Under the pieces are notes generated by a model. That model was given only the letters and a program-made list of their open reading frames with translations. It made no database searches and was not told the origin of the DNA. The position numbers were made by a program, and so were the translations under genes. This document shows positions 44,562-57,128 of a DNA stretch of 64,000 nt, piece by piece; the first letter of the stretch is position 1; every line of letters begins with the position of its first letter. This DNA is from Panorpa germanica. Lineage: Eukaryota; Arthropoda; Insecta; Mecoptera; Panorpidae. The stretch spans positions 4,712,001-4,776,000 of the forward strand of contig OY783217.1 of NCBI GenBank assembly GCA_963678705.1, read 5' to 3'.

Positions 44562-47500
44562 GCAATTGAATGATATATTAGAACAAACTATTGTGGCAAC
44601 TTAATTGAAATTGCAGGAAATAATGTAGAATTCATTGCACAATAGTCATGTGCTGTACAGCGGGGGGTAGCAAATCGAACTGGGGGTTAAGGGAGGCGTA
44701 TAACGATGACTCATAGTGAATACCAAACGTCTATTGCTGACTGGACTGGTCCACCGTCCCCATTACCCGTCCCTCGACCCCTATTCACCCCATGAGTGCC
44801 TATTGCCCATCGCCCATGACCCGACTGGTCAAATAAACTGATTGAGGTAGACCTGCGTCAATTTATTTTTGTAAAATCATTTCGTTTAATGGAACATACC
44901 CTTTTTAGTTCATAATATTGTGTAGAGGTGGAACCATTGTTGGCATAAAATGAAGTAAGTGTGTAGTGTATACTTGCGTGCGTGAGGCAATGCCATCTGT
45001 CGGTGGCTGATATGTACTACACTATTCTTGCGTTTCTTTCAGAAACTTGAAAAAAGTATGAGTCTATTGTTGCGTAGAAAAGCTTGGAAATTTGTTGGGT
45101 AAAAGGTTTTCCTTAGAAAATAGGGGGAACGGGGCGGAAATATTGTGATGTGAGGAGTTTAAAGAAAATAAACACATAAGTGAAAACATAAAATTGTTTG
45201 TTGTAAAATATTGCAATGTTGTCAATTATAAAATTATTAATTCGATAATACCTTTGATTAAATATTACCCTTGTACCTAAGAAAAGCATAAAGCAATATC
45301 TCTATGGGTTCAGTTTTCAATATTGTACTACAAAATTGATATAAAGTTGATGTTTTTCTTATGTACTATATTTTGTTGTAGCCCCATTCCCACTCACTGA
45401 GTTTTAGTGTTAATTTAAGGTCAAATGTATCATAAGATTACCATATGAATTTCTATTTTTACTTATGGTTAAATGTAGCAACACTTGTAATACAATTACA
45501 ATGTCAAGTACTACACTTGGTTAAAAACAAAATTTTAAAAATTAAATGAATAATAAAAGTGACATAATTAGAACCCAATTAGAACGTGCAAATAGAGTGT
45601 CTGGATTTGGCCGTGGTAGCTATTCCGCGCAATTGTTGCAGGTTAATTGGAAGTCTGCTTATTTTACAGATTCCCCATACCACTCCTCATACCTCAACAC
45701 ATATCCTGGAGTACGTAAGAGTACAACGCAGCACAAGTCGAAGAGAACTCTGGGATAATTACAATTTGTTTTAACTCTCCAATTAAATCAACGGCGGATT
45801 AAAATCATTATAATTTTATTTTGGTTAAATCGTTTTTTTTTTCAAATGATATTATACACATTTCCTGTTTTTATTACACTGAATTTCCTGTTAATTAATT
45901 TTATTTTTATATTTTCCTGTTTTTCTCTTTTTGTGGTTTTTTTTAAATGTATTTTTCTGATCTTCGTGTCCTTGAAATAAATGAAATAGCCTTTTTATGT
46001 GTTGTTACTAAATTGGGTTATGTACCAAATTTTTCAGATCTGAAATATTTAATTATCGACAATATTATAGAAGTTATTATGAAAATCTTATAATATCTTA
46101 ATATGAACCTACCGTAATGTTTTGTTATTTACCAAAGTTTAACATAATTTTACATTACATTACATTAAACAAAGCTTAAATCTATGTAACTGTGTTTAGC
46201 GGGTAAGAATACATTTTTAATTTAAATTAGAAAACCAAAAAATATATACTACTTTTGTTAAAGCAGATATAACGAAAGTTTCAAAGTATCCAGCAGGATA
46301 AACAGTATTACATCCCTATTAATATATTAGTACTTTCTTAGATTGAGCGAATACTGGTAACCTCACTGTCTCAAGACAAAGTTGTCAGCGTTGCTTATAT
46401 GGTATTGTCTCAACCATTCTTTGACTTAAGACAGGCATACGCTTCCAATGTACGCCAAACCAACTTTCCTTTTAAGGCCAATCATCCTTCCTTTTATTCT
46501 AAAATCTAAACTGTGAGTGAAGTATCGTTTAAACTCTCCAACATTCATTATCACGGTCATCCCGTCTCGTCGACACTTTCCTTCTCCGTCCACATCCACA
46601 TCTATTTTCACACGTCACCAGGACTTCACAACACCTTGGAAGATCCCCCAGGAACCCTTAGTCAGGTAATACGTCAGTATTATTCTCAGCATGTTGTAAA
46701 TTTAACTCCCCAGACAACGGTGCTTTTAGTGACGTCAACAGAGGTCACAGGTTAACTTGTTTCGAGTATGTATTGGAGGGTTACTGCGGTGTGGTCGGCT
46801 CAGGTTATGTAATCTAACTAGCCAATGTTACAGCACTGAATTCTTGCCTGTAGAATACACCCTGTAGTAGAGGTACATCACTTTTGGAGAGCGTGACTTC
46901 GAGCTTGGGGATTTATGATTACATATGTAAGCCATTAGATTGTTTATTGTTTGCATGGTGGCAATTTGTACGTGGGAAATAAAGTGGGGTAAATGGGGGT
47001 ATGCAAGGTATGCCTTGGACATTGAAGGAGAAGACAAAGTAGCAGTATTTAATAGAGGGCTATCAACTATACTTTAAATTAAAAAATAAACTCTTGGAAC
47101 TAAGTATATTCATTTTTTAATTCAAGTATTTTAAGTTATAGTGAGTGGACCAGAATATGTTTCTCATAGACCCACAAGACTTCTACTTACGTGGATTTAC
47201 AAATTTAGTTCTACTTATTACTTAACAAAATGTCTTTGCAGGTTAAAAATATGACTATGACGTGTGCGAATGGCTATATCTCTGTCAATTATTCATATTT
47301 CGGAATTTAAAAAATACCCTTATAAAGCTAAGATAATGTACTAAAAGTTTGTTTAAACAGAAATAAGAAGTATACATTAGTTTAGCTGCAAGAAATTTAT
47401 AAAAATCTGATTTTAATTTGTGTAACTACCAACGCTTTCGGTTCTCGCTTGTCCCGTTAATGTTCCTTGCAGTTAGACTCTACGTTTTACTGCAACGAAA

Positions 47501-50500
47501 TACAGTTACGGTTTTTGGAAACAAAACCGTTTGCAATATCGAAGTGACAACTTGAATCATGCACACTGAGTTATGCATGTTTTCATCTATGTGTGTGTAA
47601 AACGTGAGAGTGTATTGATCCTGTGACTGTGGCTTTGCGTTATCGGTTTATCATCAATATTTTATAGTTAAGCTCCTTGGATCTTTATACTTTGGCAAGA
47701 GGGGAATTCTGATAAAGTTTGTATTATACTATATATCGATATATAGTCTCTAAAATAATTTATAGGGTGATTGAAAATTTATATATGAATACATCTTACT
47801 AATGTATGTTCCTTATTCACGTTAGTAGACTGTAATCTTCGGCACTCCTATAGGTTGGTACATAACTTTTGATATAATGGATAAGCTTACAATAATATTT
47901 ACTGAAACTTTTTTTTTAAATTTTATGATGTAGTCTTCTTAAGTTAAAAATCGTATTTTATAGAAATATGCAATCAAGTAAATAAATATTTACAAATAAT
48001 GCAGTAGGTATTAAAATTTCCTTATGACAAAACTTTCTCTGGCCTATAAACTACGAAATTTTTGCTTTTTTTCAAATATCTCGGCATTCGTTAGTTCTAC
48101 AGCTTTGGTAGTTATTATCAATCTCAAAGAGGACTAAATTTTAACAAATTTCTCCCTCTCAACTTTGGTCTAAACCGAATAACAAGCGAGCTGTAGCGTC
48201 TCCACATTGGGACATTTTTTCCAAGTTGGTGAGAAAATTGAATTTTCTAAAAAATATAGAGTGTCTATTATTTTAGTAGTATAGTAAAAATCTTAGTATT
48301 GTAGCAGACATAAGAGTGCTACAGACAAATAAAATATCTTTATAAATTGTCAAAGAACAAATAGTAACATTACAATTGATTTTTTAGGTTTAAAGGTTAA
48401 AAATAAGTTACTCTTTAACAGTGGTAATGTCATTATACTATGGTAATCGCATCAGCAAATGTAAAGCACGGTGTAAAGTTGTATGCCATAAATAAAAATC
48501 ACAAAGTGTGTTTACACTTAACTTATACAGTAAGCCTAGCCTCTCACCCACCCTGTAAAGTATTCATATCATCATAATATGTAAATATACAGAGCGATGG
48601 AACATTTTGAATTTATAAACACGTTGATAGGTTGTGCCTCTGCTACACCCTCACATGAAAATAATCCTAATAAAAACATTGTAAAATTTGATGCGGAACA
48701 TTGAAGTAAATACTACTAAATATTGTTAGCGCTATTTGGCCCTTTTATTACTTCAAGTACATCGCTGATATGAATTTCAATCGAATATGTATAATGTCGT
48801 GTCTCTTAATCGATCTAGATGTGTCGAAGGTCTAATAACGGGTTTCTAAGTGTTTTGTCTTCAATGCAGAAACCTTGCAGGCTCATAAGTCACTGTATCT
48901 GCATTCTGCGAATAGGCTCCTCGTTCCCCTGCATGATATCATGGTTAGGCCTGATAGTAGTGATTAGTATTTAAAGGGCTAAATAGCGGTAAGATATTAT
49001 TCGTCATTATAATAAACGGCGTGCACAACAATTAGTAATATAATTACTTCAGAGGCATACATAACGTTGACATAATTTCTACAATAATATTCGTTTCGCC
49101 CCACATAACAATACCAAGGAACTACAAGTCTACAATATGTTTAGAAAGTAGAATTATTGACGAGAGTTATAAAATGCATTTTCTATAAATTCTCTGTGAG
49201 TACCAACACCAGCAGCTTATGGGATAATCCAGTAATATCGAACGTTACCACCCATTGCACCATCACACTGTCTTATGCACGGATTCCATATAGATACATA
49301 AAATACAGACTACACCTACCAGATTTATCTACGTAACTATAATATATAAATCTGTAGATATCGGTCTTATAAAAGGAAATGTAATATCATCAGAAAATAA
49401 TCTTCATGGACGTTATCTGAATATCCAAACTGTCTTTTGATCTGCGCGGTTCCTAGAGCGGGTGGAGAGAGAGCGGAGGGAAGGGAAGGGGTGGCAATGG
49501 AACCCGGAACCAAAGCGAGATATGCTAGAACACTGGCTTTGTAGCGCATTTACTTTATGTTGAATAAAGTAAAAATAACGAGAATCAAATCCAAGCAATT
49601 GATTTCGTACGGGGGTTGAGGAATATTGATTCGGAAAGGGGTTTTAATAAATGTATTTGTTAAATGAAATGGTGTTTAGTATATACAGGGTTACCAGCGG
49701 GAAAGTACTGTGAAAGTAGTCGTAAGAATTTTACATATAAAGTATCACTCCCAATCACTGTTTTAATTTTGTATTTAATTCTAATTATATACAGCGTATG
49801 GTTATATGCGTAGTCATTCCGTGCACCATTTTCAATTTAGAATTTAATTTACGACTTCTTTGTTTTTTTAGAGCCTTACTAGGTCCAATATTCCTTAAAA
49901 AAACTGTATTGTCAAAATGCAGTAGAATGTATTTTTAAAAGAAGTTCAATATCAGTTTGTCAAAAATAAAGAAGTAAAATCAATTTCTATTGCTAATTGT
50001 TATTAAAAACAGCAATTTTAATTATTCTATATTCAACTTTGTCGAACTGTCAAAATTATTAATTAAATAAAATAATTGATTCAAATATTAAATAAAAATG
50101 TAAAATAAATATCAAAACAGTTTGTGGAATGAGGCATAGTAAATTCAAACGTAGAATTTTTGGAGTTGTCTCATTAATGAACTGGACGATCGAGATATTT
50201 TTTTTTACGTTTCGATGCAAGTAATTTAATTTCGTGATTAAGGTTGCCTCCGCCTGCATTGAAGTGGTAGTTATATGAAGATATAAAATATTAGAATTAT
50301 TGCGAGCAGAGCTTTCCTTGATTTATATACAAGCAATTCTTGATTTAGTGATTTCAAGTTGTTATTTTGTTTTAGGATTTATTATTACATAAGAACATAA
50401 CCATGTACTTCTCCTCAAGACGAGGGAAAGGGGGGGGGGATGAAACAAGGAGATAACTCTTATAGATTATTGAGGTTTTTAAGATGTTTCTCAATAAAAA

Positions 50501-52229
50501 AGTATATTGTTTTACGAAGTTTTACTTTCCGAGTTCATAAATGAAATAATAGCTTTTTTTGTTAAATAAAAGTTTGGAAATAAGGAAAAATATATAAAGT
50601 TAATATTTTAAGGAAATAAAGAAAAAACATAACACTTCATGATCAAATTAGATATATAAATATATAAAAAGTTTATGCTAGTTGAACAGATCTATCTTAA
50701 TGGAAATGTGAGTTAGTTGTACACGCCGGAGAAAGTTAAGAATTTCCTCTTAGAATTGGTGAACCGTTTTTCGCTACTAACTGAAGATTTACTCATATTT
50801 TTTTTTCTATAATACTACAACTAAGTATAGATACACTTATCTAGTGGCTTACATTTCTATAATTACACGGTGTTCCAATGTTCCAATGAACAATTCTACA
50901 TGATTAGGTTACTAGGTCCGAGGGTTTAGTCCTGCGAAGTCTTTACTAGCAAGCAACATTTGCGTCACGGCGATGTTTTCGTGGTTACGAAGTCTCAACT
51001 CGTTCTTTGTTGCTATAGATTTGATTTCTTCTCCGACTGTGTTAATCTTCAGTTATTATTAATTATAATGAACTCTTGTTAAACTCATTTGTATACAGTT
51101 GCAATAGACTCTCTATTCAAGTACATATCAATCGTCAATTTCAATTGTGAACCAATTTCCAAATATATAAATTTTGAGATAATGACAATATTCCAGTGGT
51201 AATCGACAAGTTTATCTGCATCATAATTTTAATTAGTTACATTTATATAATGTAATTTATGGATAGCGCCCGATAAGTAAAAATAAATTCTATATCTCAT
51301 GTCAAGCTTGTAATAAGCTAGCAAATGTGAACTTTGCTTTACAAGAAAATTTCTATTTGAGAAATAGAAAATGAACCTTAGAATGAACCGACAAGTGTCA
51401 TCAGCGTCATCTTCTTATCTTGTCTCAATTCTTTCAAGTGAAAATTTGTTTAAATTCCTCAGAATGCCAGATATTCGAATGAACTCTTGGACCATTGGCT
51501 TCTACCAGTTACACAACTTGGTATGTTTCCAAGAATTTCTTACGAATTAAGCTTTCCTAAATTAATTTTAAATATCAAACATTTACATTTTTGATTTGGG
51601 TGTCTATTTGTGTCATGTATACTAACATCCCTTAAATTGGTTCGAGAAACAACCCTTTCTTATTCCCTATTAATACAAAATAAATAATATTTAAATCCTT
51701 AGACAATCCTGTTGGCTTATCTGCTGGAAATAATTTGAACTAAAATAGAATTCCGGGGCCGGGTGCCGGGTTCCGGGAATTGTAAGAGTATTTCCGTTTA
51801 CTATTATTTTTAATGGCCTATTTATTTTATTGTTAATTAAATTCTATTTTAATACAACGAAAATTATGAGAGTTTTACGAGTATTATATTGAATAAACTA
51901 AAATAACTTTACGAATATAAAATCATGATTTTCATTTTCTGTTGTTTTATTAAAAAACTGAATATAAATTGAAAGGGATTATGGGATAATTGTAGGTGAC
52001 CGGAAGTAATGAGGACTGAAAAATAAAGGGTTGGAAGGCTGAAAAATTACGTATTTACAAAATCATGGGATAAAATATTCGTTAAAAGAGGTTTTATTTT
52101 GTTTAAATTCAAGCAGAGTTTAGATATTAATGGTTCGTCCATACCAGAGCAACACCAGCATGCTTCATGTTTCATGTTTCACTCATAATCACTGTGATAA
52201 AATGAAAGTGATAGAAACAGTAAGGTAAA

Positions 52230-52445
52230 CGTCATTGCTGCACGAATCGTCCAACAAAGGAATGCTTTATACTTGAAAGTTTTTGTTAAACAGTGTCAGT
52301 GTCAATAATATCAACAAATTAATTTATTTTATTAATTCGGATCAAACATTCGTTCCACAGTGTAGCAGGAAACTTGCCATGTCAATCTCCCAATATTTGA
52401 CTCACACGTTTGGAGCAAACCTTTGAATCAAACGATCACCGCATC
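52230..52445 (-). repeat. Dispersed repeat, minus copy (partner 24538-24765)
   Basis: Its reverse complement begins ACGATGCGGTGATCGTTTG and includes GATTGACATGGCAAGTTTCC and TATTGACACTGACAC. It aligns to 24538-24765 with small indels. No transposase coding is attached at this site. Confidence 0.6.
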
Positions 52446-53194
52446 GTCTGGAGCAGGCTTTACCTAAACGCAAGCTTGAATGGTCGGTACATTACATTTT
52501 TAACAAAACAATTTTGATTATTTACATGTATGTGTCTATATACATACATATATTTATAATTAATTAATGATTTAAATGCAATTTATATTTTTAATTAATT
52601 TGTAGATCAAACGATTTACTGATAGTAAACAATTATTTAAAAACTAATTAAAAATTGTAATTATCTAAAAATTAAAAATATACATTATGAAACAGTTTTA
52701 CTTAATTTAACTCTATTTAATATTAATAAATAAATATATATCAACAATAAAATACAGAACAAAAAAAACTAATAAAATGTAAATTGGAATCAGATTAAAA
52801 TTAAAATAGCAAATTAACACTTTTGACTAATTTTCTTCCCCATGAGAATAGGGAACACCGAGTGGGAGGTATTCTTGGTCGTAAGTCTGTCGTTATGGTT
52901 TCATTGAGGAATTTTACTAGATGGGGTTGATTTTCTTCCGGGTTTTCTCCACAACCCTTCTTTATTATATTTCTGTTATAGTTGTCTGTGTACTAAGGAT
53001 ACGCTTGTTTTTTTTTTTTTTTATTTATTTAGGCTTTGGCTTATTCAGCCTTCTTGCCATTGCTTTTATTTGTAAAATTATATAAAAATTTACATATAAA
53101 TTATAATTGTTCTAATAAATACAAAACAAATTGATTCTTTTAAAAAATTAAACTTAAAATTAAATACATACTAAATAAAATATTTTAACTTAAA

Positions 53195-56100
53195 TTACAC
53201 TTCTATATTATTTTCTATCACAAAGTTTGTTAATATTTCCGCCGTTGCTTCACTTGTCATTAAACAGGACATATTGACTGGGAACTGTGTTACATTACAT
53301 AAATCATTTAAAAGTCTATCAATTTTTGATGTTAAAAGATGACACCCTAGAATTATATGGTCCAAAGACCCTTCTTCTCCACATCTACAATTTGGTGTGT
53401 CTTTTATATTTATTTTGAATAGATGAGCTGGACATCTAGAATGCCCAGATTTCATTCGACAATTTGTTGAAATATATCTCCGTGAATGATTTTTATTAAA
53501 CCATGTGGTTGTTGGAATTTTTTGATTCGCTGCAAAAAAAAATTTTCCAGTACTTTGACTTTTCTCATTATATATATTCTGCCATTCTGCCATACAATTT
53601 TCTTTAATTATTTTTTTGGAATCATTTATTGACCAATTTATTTCGATTATTTCCCCATCTACACAAGCTTCTTTGGCCAGTTTGTCAGCCATTTCGTTTC
53701 CTTTTATGCCTACATGTCCAGGAATCCAAATAAGTTTAACATTGATATCATTTTTTTTCATTTTTAAAAGATATTCTTTAATTGAACATATTTTGTTATT
53801 ATTATTGTTTTTGAATTTATTGTTATTTAAAGATACACAAACACTACGAGAATCTGTGAAGATTAATATATTTTTATTGTCAGTTTTTTGTATTATTTCT
53901 AGTAATTTCATAATTGCTGTTATTTCTGTATTATAAGAATTTGTGATGTTGTTAAGTTTGTATTTGTACTGTTGATCTGTATTATAATTGAAAATGCCAA
54001 TTCCTCCAGTTTTAGAGTTTTTTTCGAATGAACCATCGGTAAACCATATACTCCAGTTTATATCATCTTTTGTTATATATTCCATATATTTTTGATAAGT
54101 TATTTCCTTACTGTCATTCTTCTTGAACAAATTTATTTCTGTATGTATTGTTGTCATGCTTATTTCTAATGGAAATTTGAAAAAAGGTATAATGTTGTGT
54201 ACCTCTAAGTTCAAGTTATTATATCTATCAAAACTAGTTAAAAGTGCCGGTTTTTTATGAGTTGTCCAATATGGTTTATTATAAAGAACATATAGTTTAG
54301 ATAATCTTGTATTTAAGGGGCCACATGAGTTATGTCTGTTTTTACAAAAGAAACTGTCTGATATTTGTTGTATTCTGATATTTACCGGAGGAATATTAGT
54401 TTGATAGTTGAGGATTTGGATTGGTGTTGAAACCATTGCACCTAATATTATTCTTAAACATTTGTTTTGTATAATTTCAATTTTTTTTAATCTTGAGTTA
54501 TTTGCGGTGCAGATCATAGTACTAGAATAGTCAATATGCGGTCTAACAATAGCTTTATATATTTTTATTAAGGTTGTTGGGTGTGCGCCCCATTTGTATC
54601 CTGCTATACATCGCATCAAATTTAAGCCTTTTTGACATTTGTTAATAATATGTGCAATTTCTTTCGCCCAAGTGCTTTTCGTATCAAAGAATATACCCAA
54701 AAATTTGGTATTTGAAGTAACAGTTATATTTTTATTTCTGATGGTTATTTTTGGACTGCAGTTTATTCTATGCCTTGTAAATATAACTATTTTACTTTTT
54801 TCTGACGATATATTTAATTTGATTTCCTTTAATAAAATATCTAGTTTTCTTAATTTCGATTGTAATCTGTTTTGAGCTATATCTTGTGTATGACCCATAC
54901 TATAAATAACCATGTCATCTGCATACATCAGTACTGTTGTGTTGTTATCTGATAATGTTGTTAACTTTTCTGTGTATATGTTGAATAATAAGGGAGATAA
55001 TATTGAGCCTTGTGGAATTCCGTGATTACATAGTATAGGACCAGTTAACTTATTATTGTATCTAACTGTTATTTCTCTATTTTGGAAGTAGTTTATAATC
55101 CAGTTGGATATTTTGGAAGATATACCTATGTTTTCTACTTTTTCTTTTAATATTTTTAGATTAACATTGTCATAAGCAGCTTCAATGTCAATGAAAGCAG
55201 CTATCATATAATGATTTTTACTGTATGTTCTTTGAATATCGATATTCAATATGTTTAAGTTATGCTGTGTACTTCTTGTTTTTCTAAACGCAAATTGTAA
55301 CTCAGGTAATCTTTTATGATGTTCGAGATACCACTCCAGTCTGTTTTTGATGATGGATTCCATAGTTTTGCCCATACATGATAGTAAAGTAATTGGTCTG
55401 AATGATTCTTCTTTGTTTGGATCTTTTCCTGTTTTTAATATAGGAACAACGATATGTTTTTTCCAGTCTAATGGTATATCAGCAGTGTTTAATGACAGAT
55501 TGTATATTTGTGTAAGATGATTTATTGCATTGTCAGGTAAGTTTTGTATCATTTTGTAATTTATTCTATCAAATCCTGTGCTACTGTTTTTATTATGATT
55601 TAACGCGAATTTTACTTCATTTTTATTTATGTTATTATCTAGAAAATTATCTTTTACGATGGTGGTGGTAGTAATATTTAAATTGTTGTTCTGTGGAAAT
55701 TTTTTTTTAATGAATTCTTCTATTAAATTTTCATTATCACTTATCCTTTTAGTACTATAGCTTTTATTGTTAATTTTTCTTATATTATTCCAGACAATGT
55801 TGGTTGTTGTGTTTGGGTTTAAATTCTCGCAGAAATTTTGCCATTCTATTTTTTTTCTGGCTCTAAAATATCGTCTGGTTTTAGCTTGATGTTTTTTATA
55901 ATTTAAATAATTCGCCATTGTCATGTTTTTATTAAAAATAGTTAGTGCTAATTTTCTTTGAGCTATCATTTTATTGCACTCAGTGTCCCACCAAGACGGT
56001 TTTATTTTATTAGGAGTTATATTATACAATCTGGTAGATGGGATATGTATGTCTGCCGAATTATTAATAACATCTCTAAATTGGTTGTATTTGTTTTCAA

Positions 56101-56923
56101 CATCTTGGGGATTACTTGTGATTCCATTTGTGCTAAGGTTTGAAATTCTGCTTTCTATTTCAAGGCTATATTTCTCCCAATCTGCTTTTCGGAAATTTCT
56201 CCTCGTTAAATATTCAGATGTACGGTAACGGTCTTTATTATAGTCATTCAAACAGAAAAAAATTGGGTAGTGATCACTACCTAAGCTATCTGCAAGAACT
56301 TGCCACGAAGTAATTTGTTGTGTTAAAGTCATTGATACCAATGTGAGATCCAATATACTGTCCCTTGTACTGAGATTGCTTACTCTAGTTGGTTTATCAT
56401 CGTTGATAATATTTAGATTTTCGTTTTCTATGAAATCTAACAATTCGTTACCTTCATACTGACTACCTGGACAATTTATATCCCAAGCAAGATTAGTCGC
56501 GTTAAAATCTCCAGCAAGTATAACAGGAACATCTATTTGTTGTTTTATCTGTGACCAATTAGAATTAGATAGTTTATGATTCGGTTTAGCATAGATTGAT
56601 AAAATACATATTACATCAGTTTCGTTATGTGTTAAAATTATTCCAACTATTTCGACCGAATTAAATGGGTTATTTAGCATTACTCGTTTATATTTTATAG
56701 ATTTATGAATCAAGATAGCAACACCCCCGTGGGGATTATAGTTTGTATTCTGTATCCTATCTTCTCTTTCAATAAAATAACCTTTGATGTTGAAATTGAT
56801 ATTTTTTGTTAAAAACGTTTCTGATAGTATGCATATATGTATGTTATGCTTCTGTAACATATGTTGTAGTTCCTCTTTAATATATCTGACTCCTCTGCAA
56901 TTCCATTGAATAAAATTTATCAT
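53195..56923 (-). CDS. Retrotransposon ORF2: apurinic-like endonuclease, reverse transcriptase, RNase H, copy B
   Basis: The frame is open for 1242 codons. The endonuclease domain (about 1-225) shows QWNCRG, SET at 34-36, GDFNATNLAWD at 138-148 and SDH at 216-218. The reverse transcriptase has FRPITLLSCMGKTME, GIPQGSILSPLLFNIY and YADD at 667-670. RNase H has D963 in TDGS, E1000, D1024 in TDSR and D1080, with WIPGHVGIKGNEMADKLA. A Cys/His motif (CRCGEEGSLDHIILGC) follows. All expected catalytic residues are present. RNase H after RT fits the I-like groups rather than typical Jockey. The protein nicks the target and copies the element's RNA there. Confidence 0.95.
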   Translation of the reverse strand: MINFIQWNCRGVRYIKEELQHMLQKHNIHICILSETFLTKNINFNIKGYFIEREDRIQNTNYNPHGGVAILIHKSIKYKRVMLNNPFNSVEIVGIILTHNETDVICILSIYAKPNHKLSNSNWSQIKQQIDVPVILAGDFNATNLAWDINCPGSQYEGNELLDFIENENLNIINDDKPTRVSNLSTRDSILDLTLVSMTLTQQITSWQVLADSLGSDHYPIFFCLNDYNKDRYRTSEYLTRRNFRKADWEKYSLEIESRISNLSTNGITSNPQDVENKYNQFRDVINNSADIHIPSTRLYNITPNKIKPSWWDTECNKMIAQRKLALTIFNKNMTMANYLNYKKHQAKTRRYFRARKKIEWQNFCENLNPNTTTNIVWNNIRKINNKSYSTKRISDNENLIEEFIKKKFPQNNNLNITTTTIVKDNFLDNNINKNEVKFALNHNKNSSTGFDRINYKMIQNLPDNAINHLTQIYNLSLNTADIPLDWKKHIVVPILKTGKDPNKEESFRPITLLSCMGKTMESIIKNRLEWYLEHHKRLPELQFAFRKTRSTQHNLNILNIDIQRTYSKNHYMIAAFIDIEAAYDNVNLKILKEKVENIGISSKISNWIINYFQNREITVRYNNKLTGPILCNHGIPQGSILSPLLFNIYTEKLTTLSDNNTTVLMYADDMVIYSMGHTQDIAQNRLQSKLRKLDILLKEIKLNISSEKSKIVIFTRHRINCSPKITIRNKNITVTSNTKFLGIFFDTKSTWAKEIAHIINKCQKGLNLMRCIAGYKWGAHPTTLIKIYKAIVRPHIDYSSTMICTANNSRLKKIEIIQNKCLRIILGAMVSTPIQILNYQTNIPPVNIRIQQISDSFFCKNRHNSCGPLNTRLSKLYVLYNKPYWTTHKKPALLTSFDRYNNLNLEVHNIIPFFKFPLEISMTTIHTEINLFKKNDSKEITYQKYMEYITKDDINWSIWFTDGSFEKNSKTGGIGIFNYNTDQQYKYKLNNITNSYNTEITAIMKLLEIIQKTDNKNILIFTDSRSVCVSLNNNKFKNNNNNKICSIKEYLLKMKKNDINVKLIWIPGHVGIKGNEMADKLAKEACVDGEIIEINWSINDSKKIIKENCMAEWQNIYNEKSQSTGKFFFAANQKIPTTTWFNKNHSRRYISTNCRMKSGHSRCPAHLFKINIKDTPNCRCGEEGSLDHIILGCHLLTSKIDRLLNDLCNVTQFPVNMSCLMTSEATAEILTNFVIENNIEV

Positions 56924-57128
56924 TTTAACTGTTTTAATTAATTATTGATTTTTATATCTGTCCTTGGTCTTGTTGTTAGATTTATTTATATATTTTATTT
57001 TATTTTATTTTCTCTCCGTTTATATAATTATTGTTGATTTAATATTTTAGTAAATTTATTAAACGATTAGGTTTAGTGATGTGAATAGATTTTTAAAAAA
57101 TAAACTTAATTTATATATCGATGTTTTC

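Larger units (their letters stand above)
37782..52996. other. 15-kb AT-rich intergenic stretch, no host gene recognised
   Basis: Recognisable items are a 22-bp palindrome (38649), a mariner leader (39440-39580), a dispersed repeat (40545-40660), a GC-richer patch (about 41930-42000), a 17-bp palindrome (42131), an unrecognised ORF (44195-44470), a (TA)35 run, a GC-rich hairpin (51749-51781) and one arm of another repeat (52230-52445). Remaining ORFs are short and look like chance. Confidence 0.55.
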
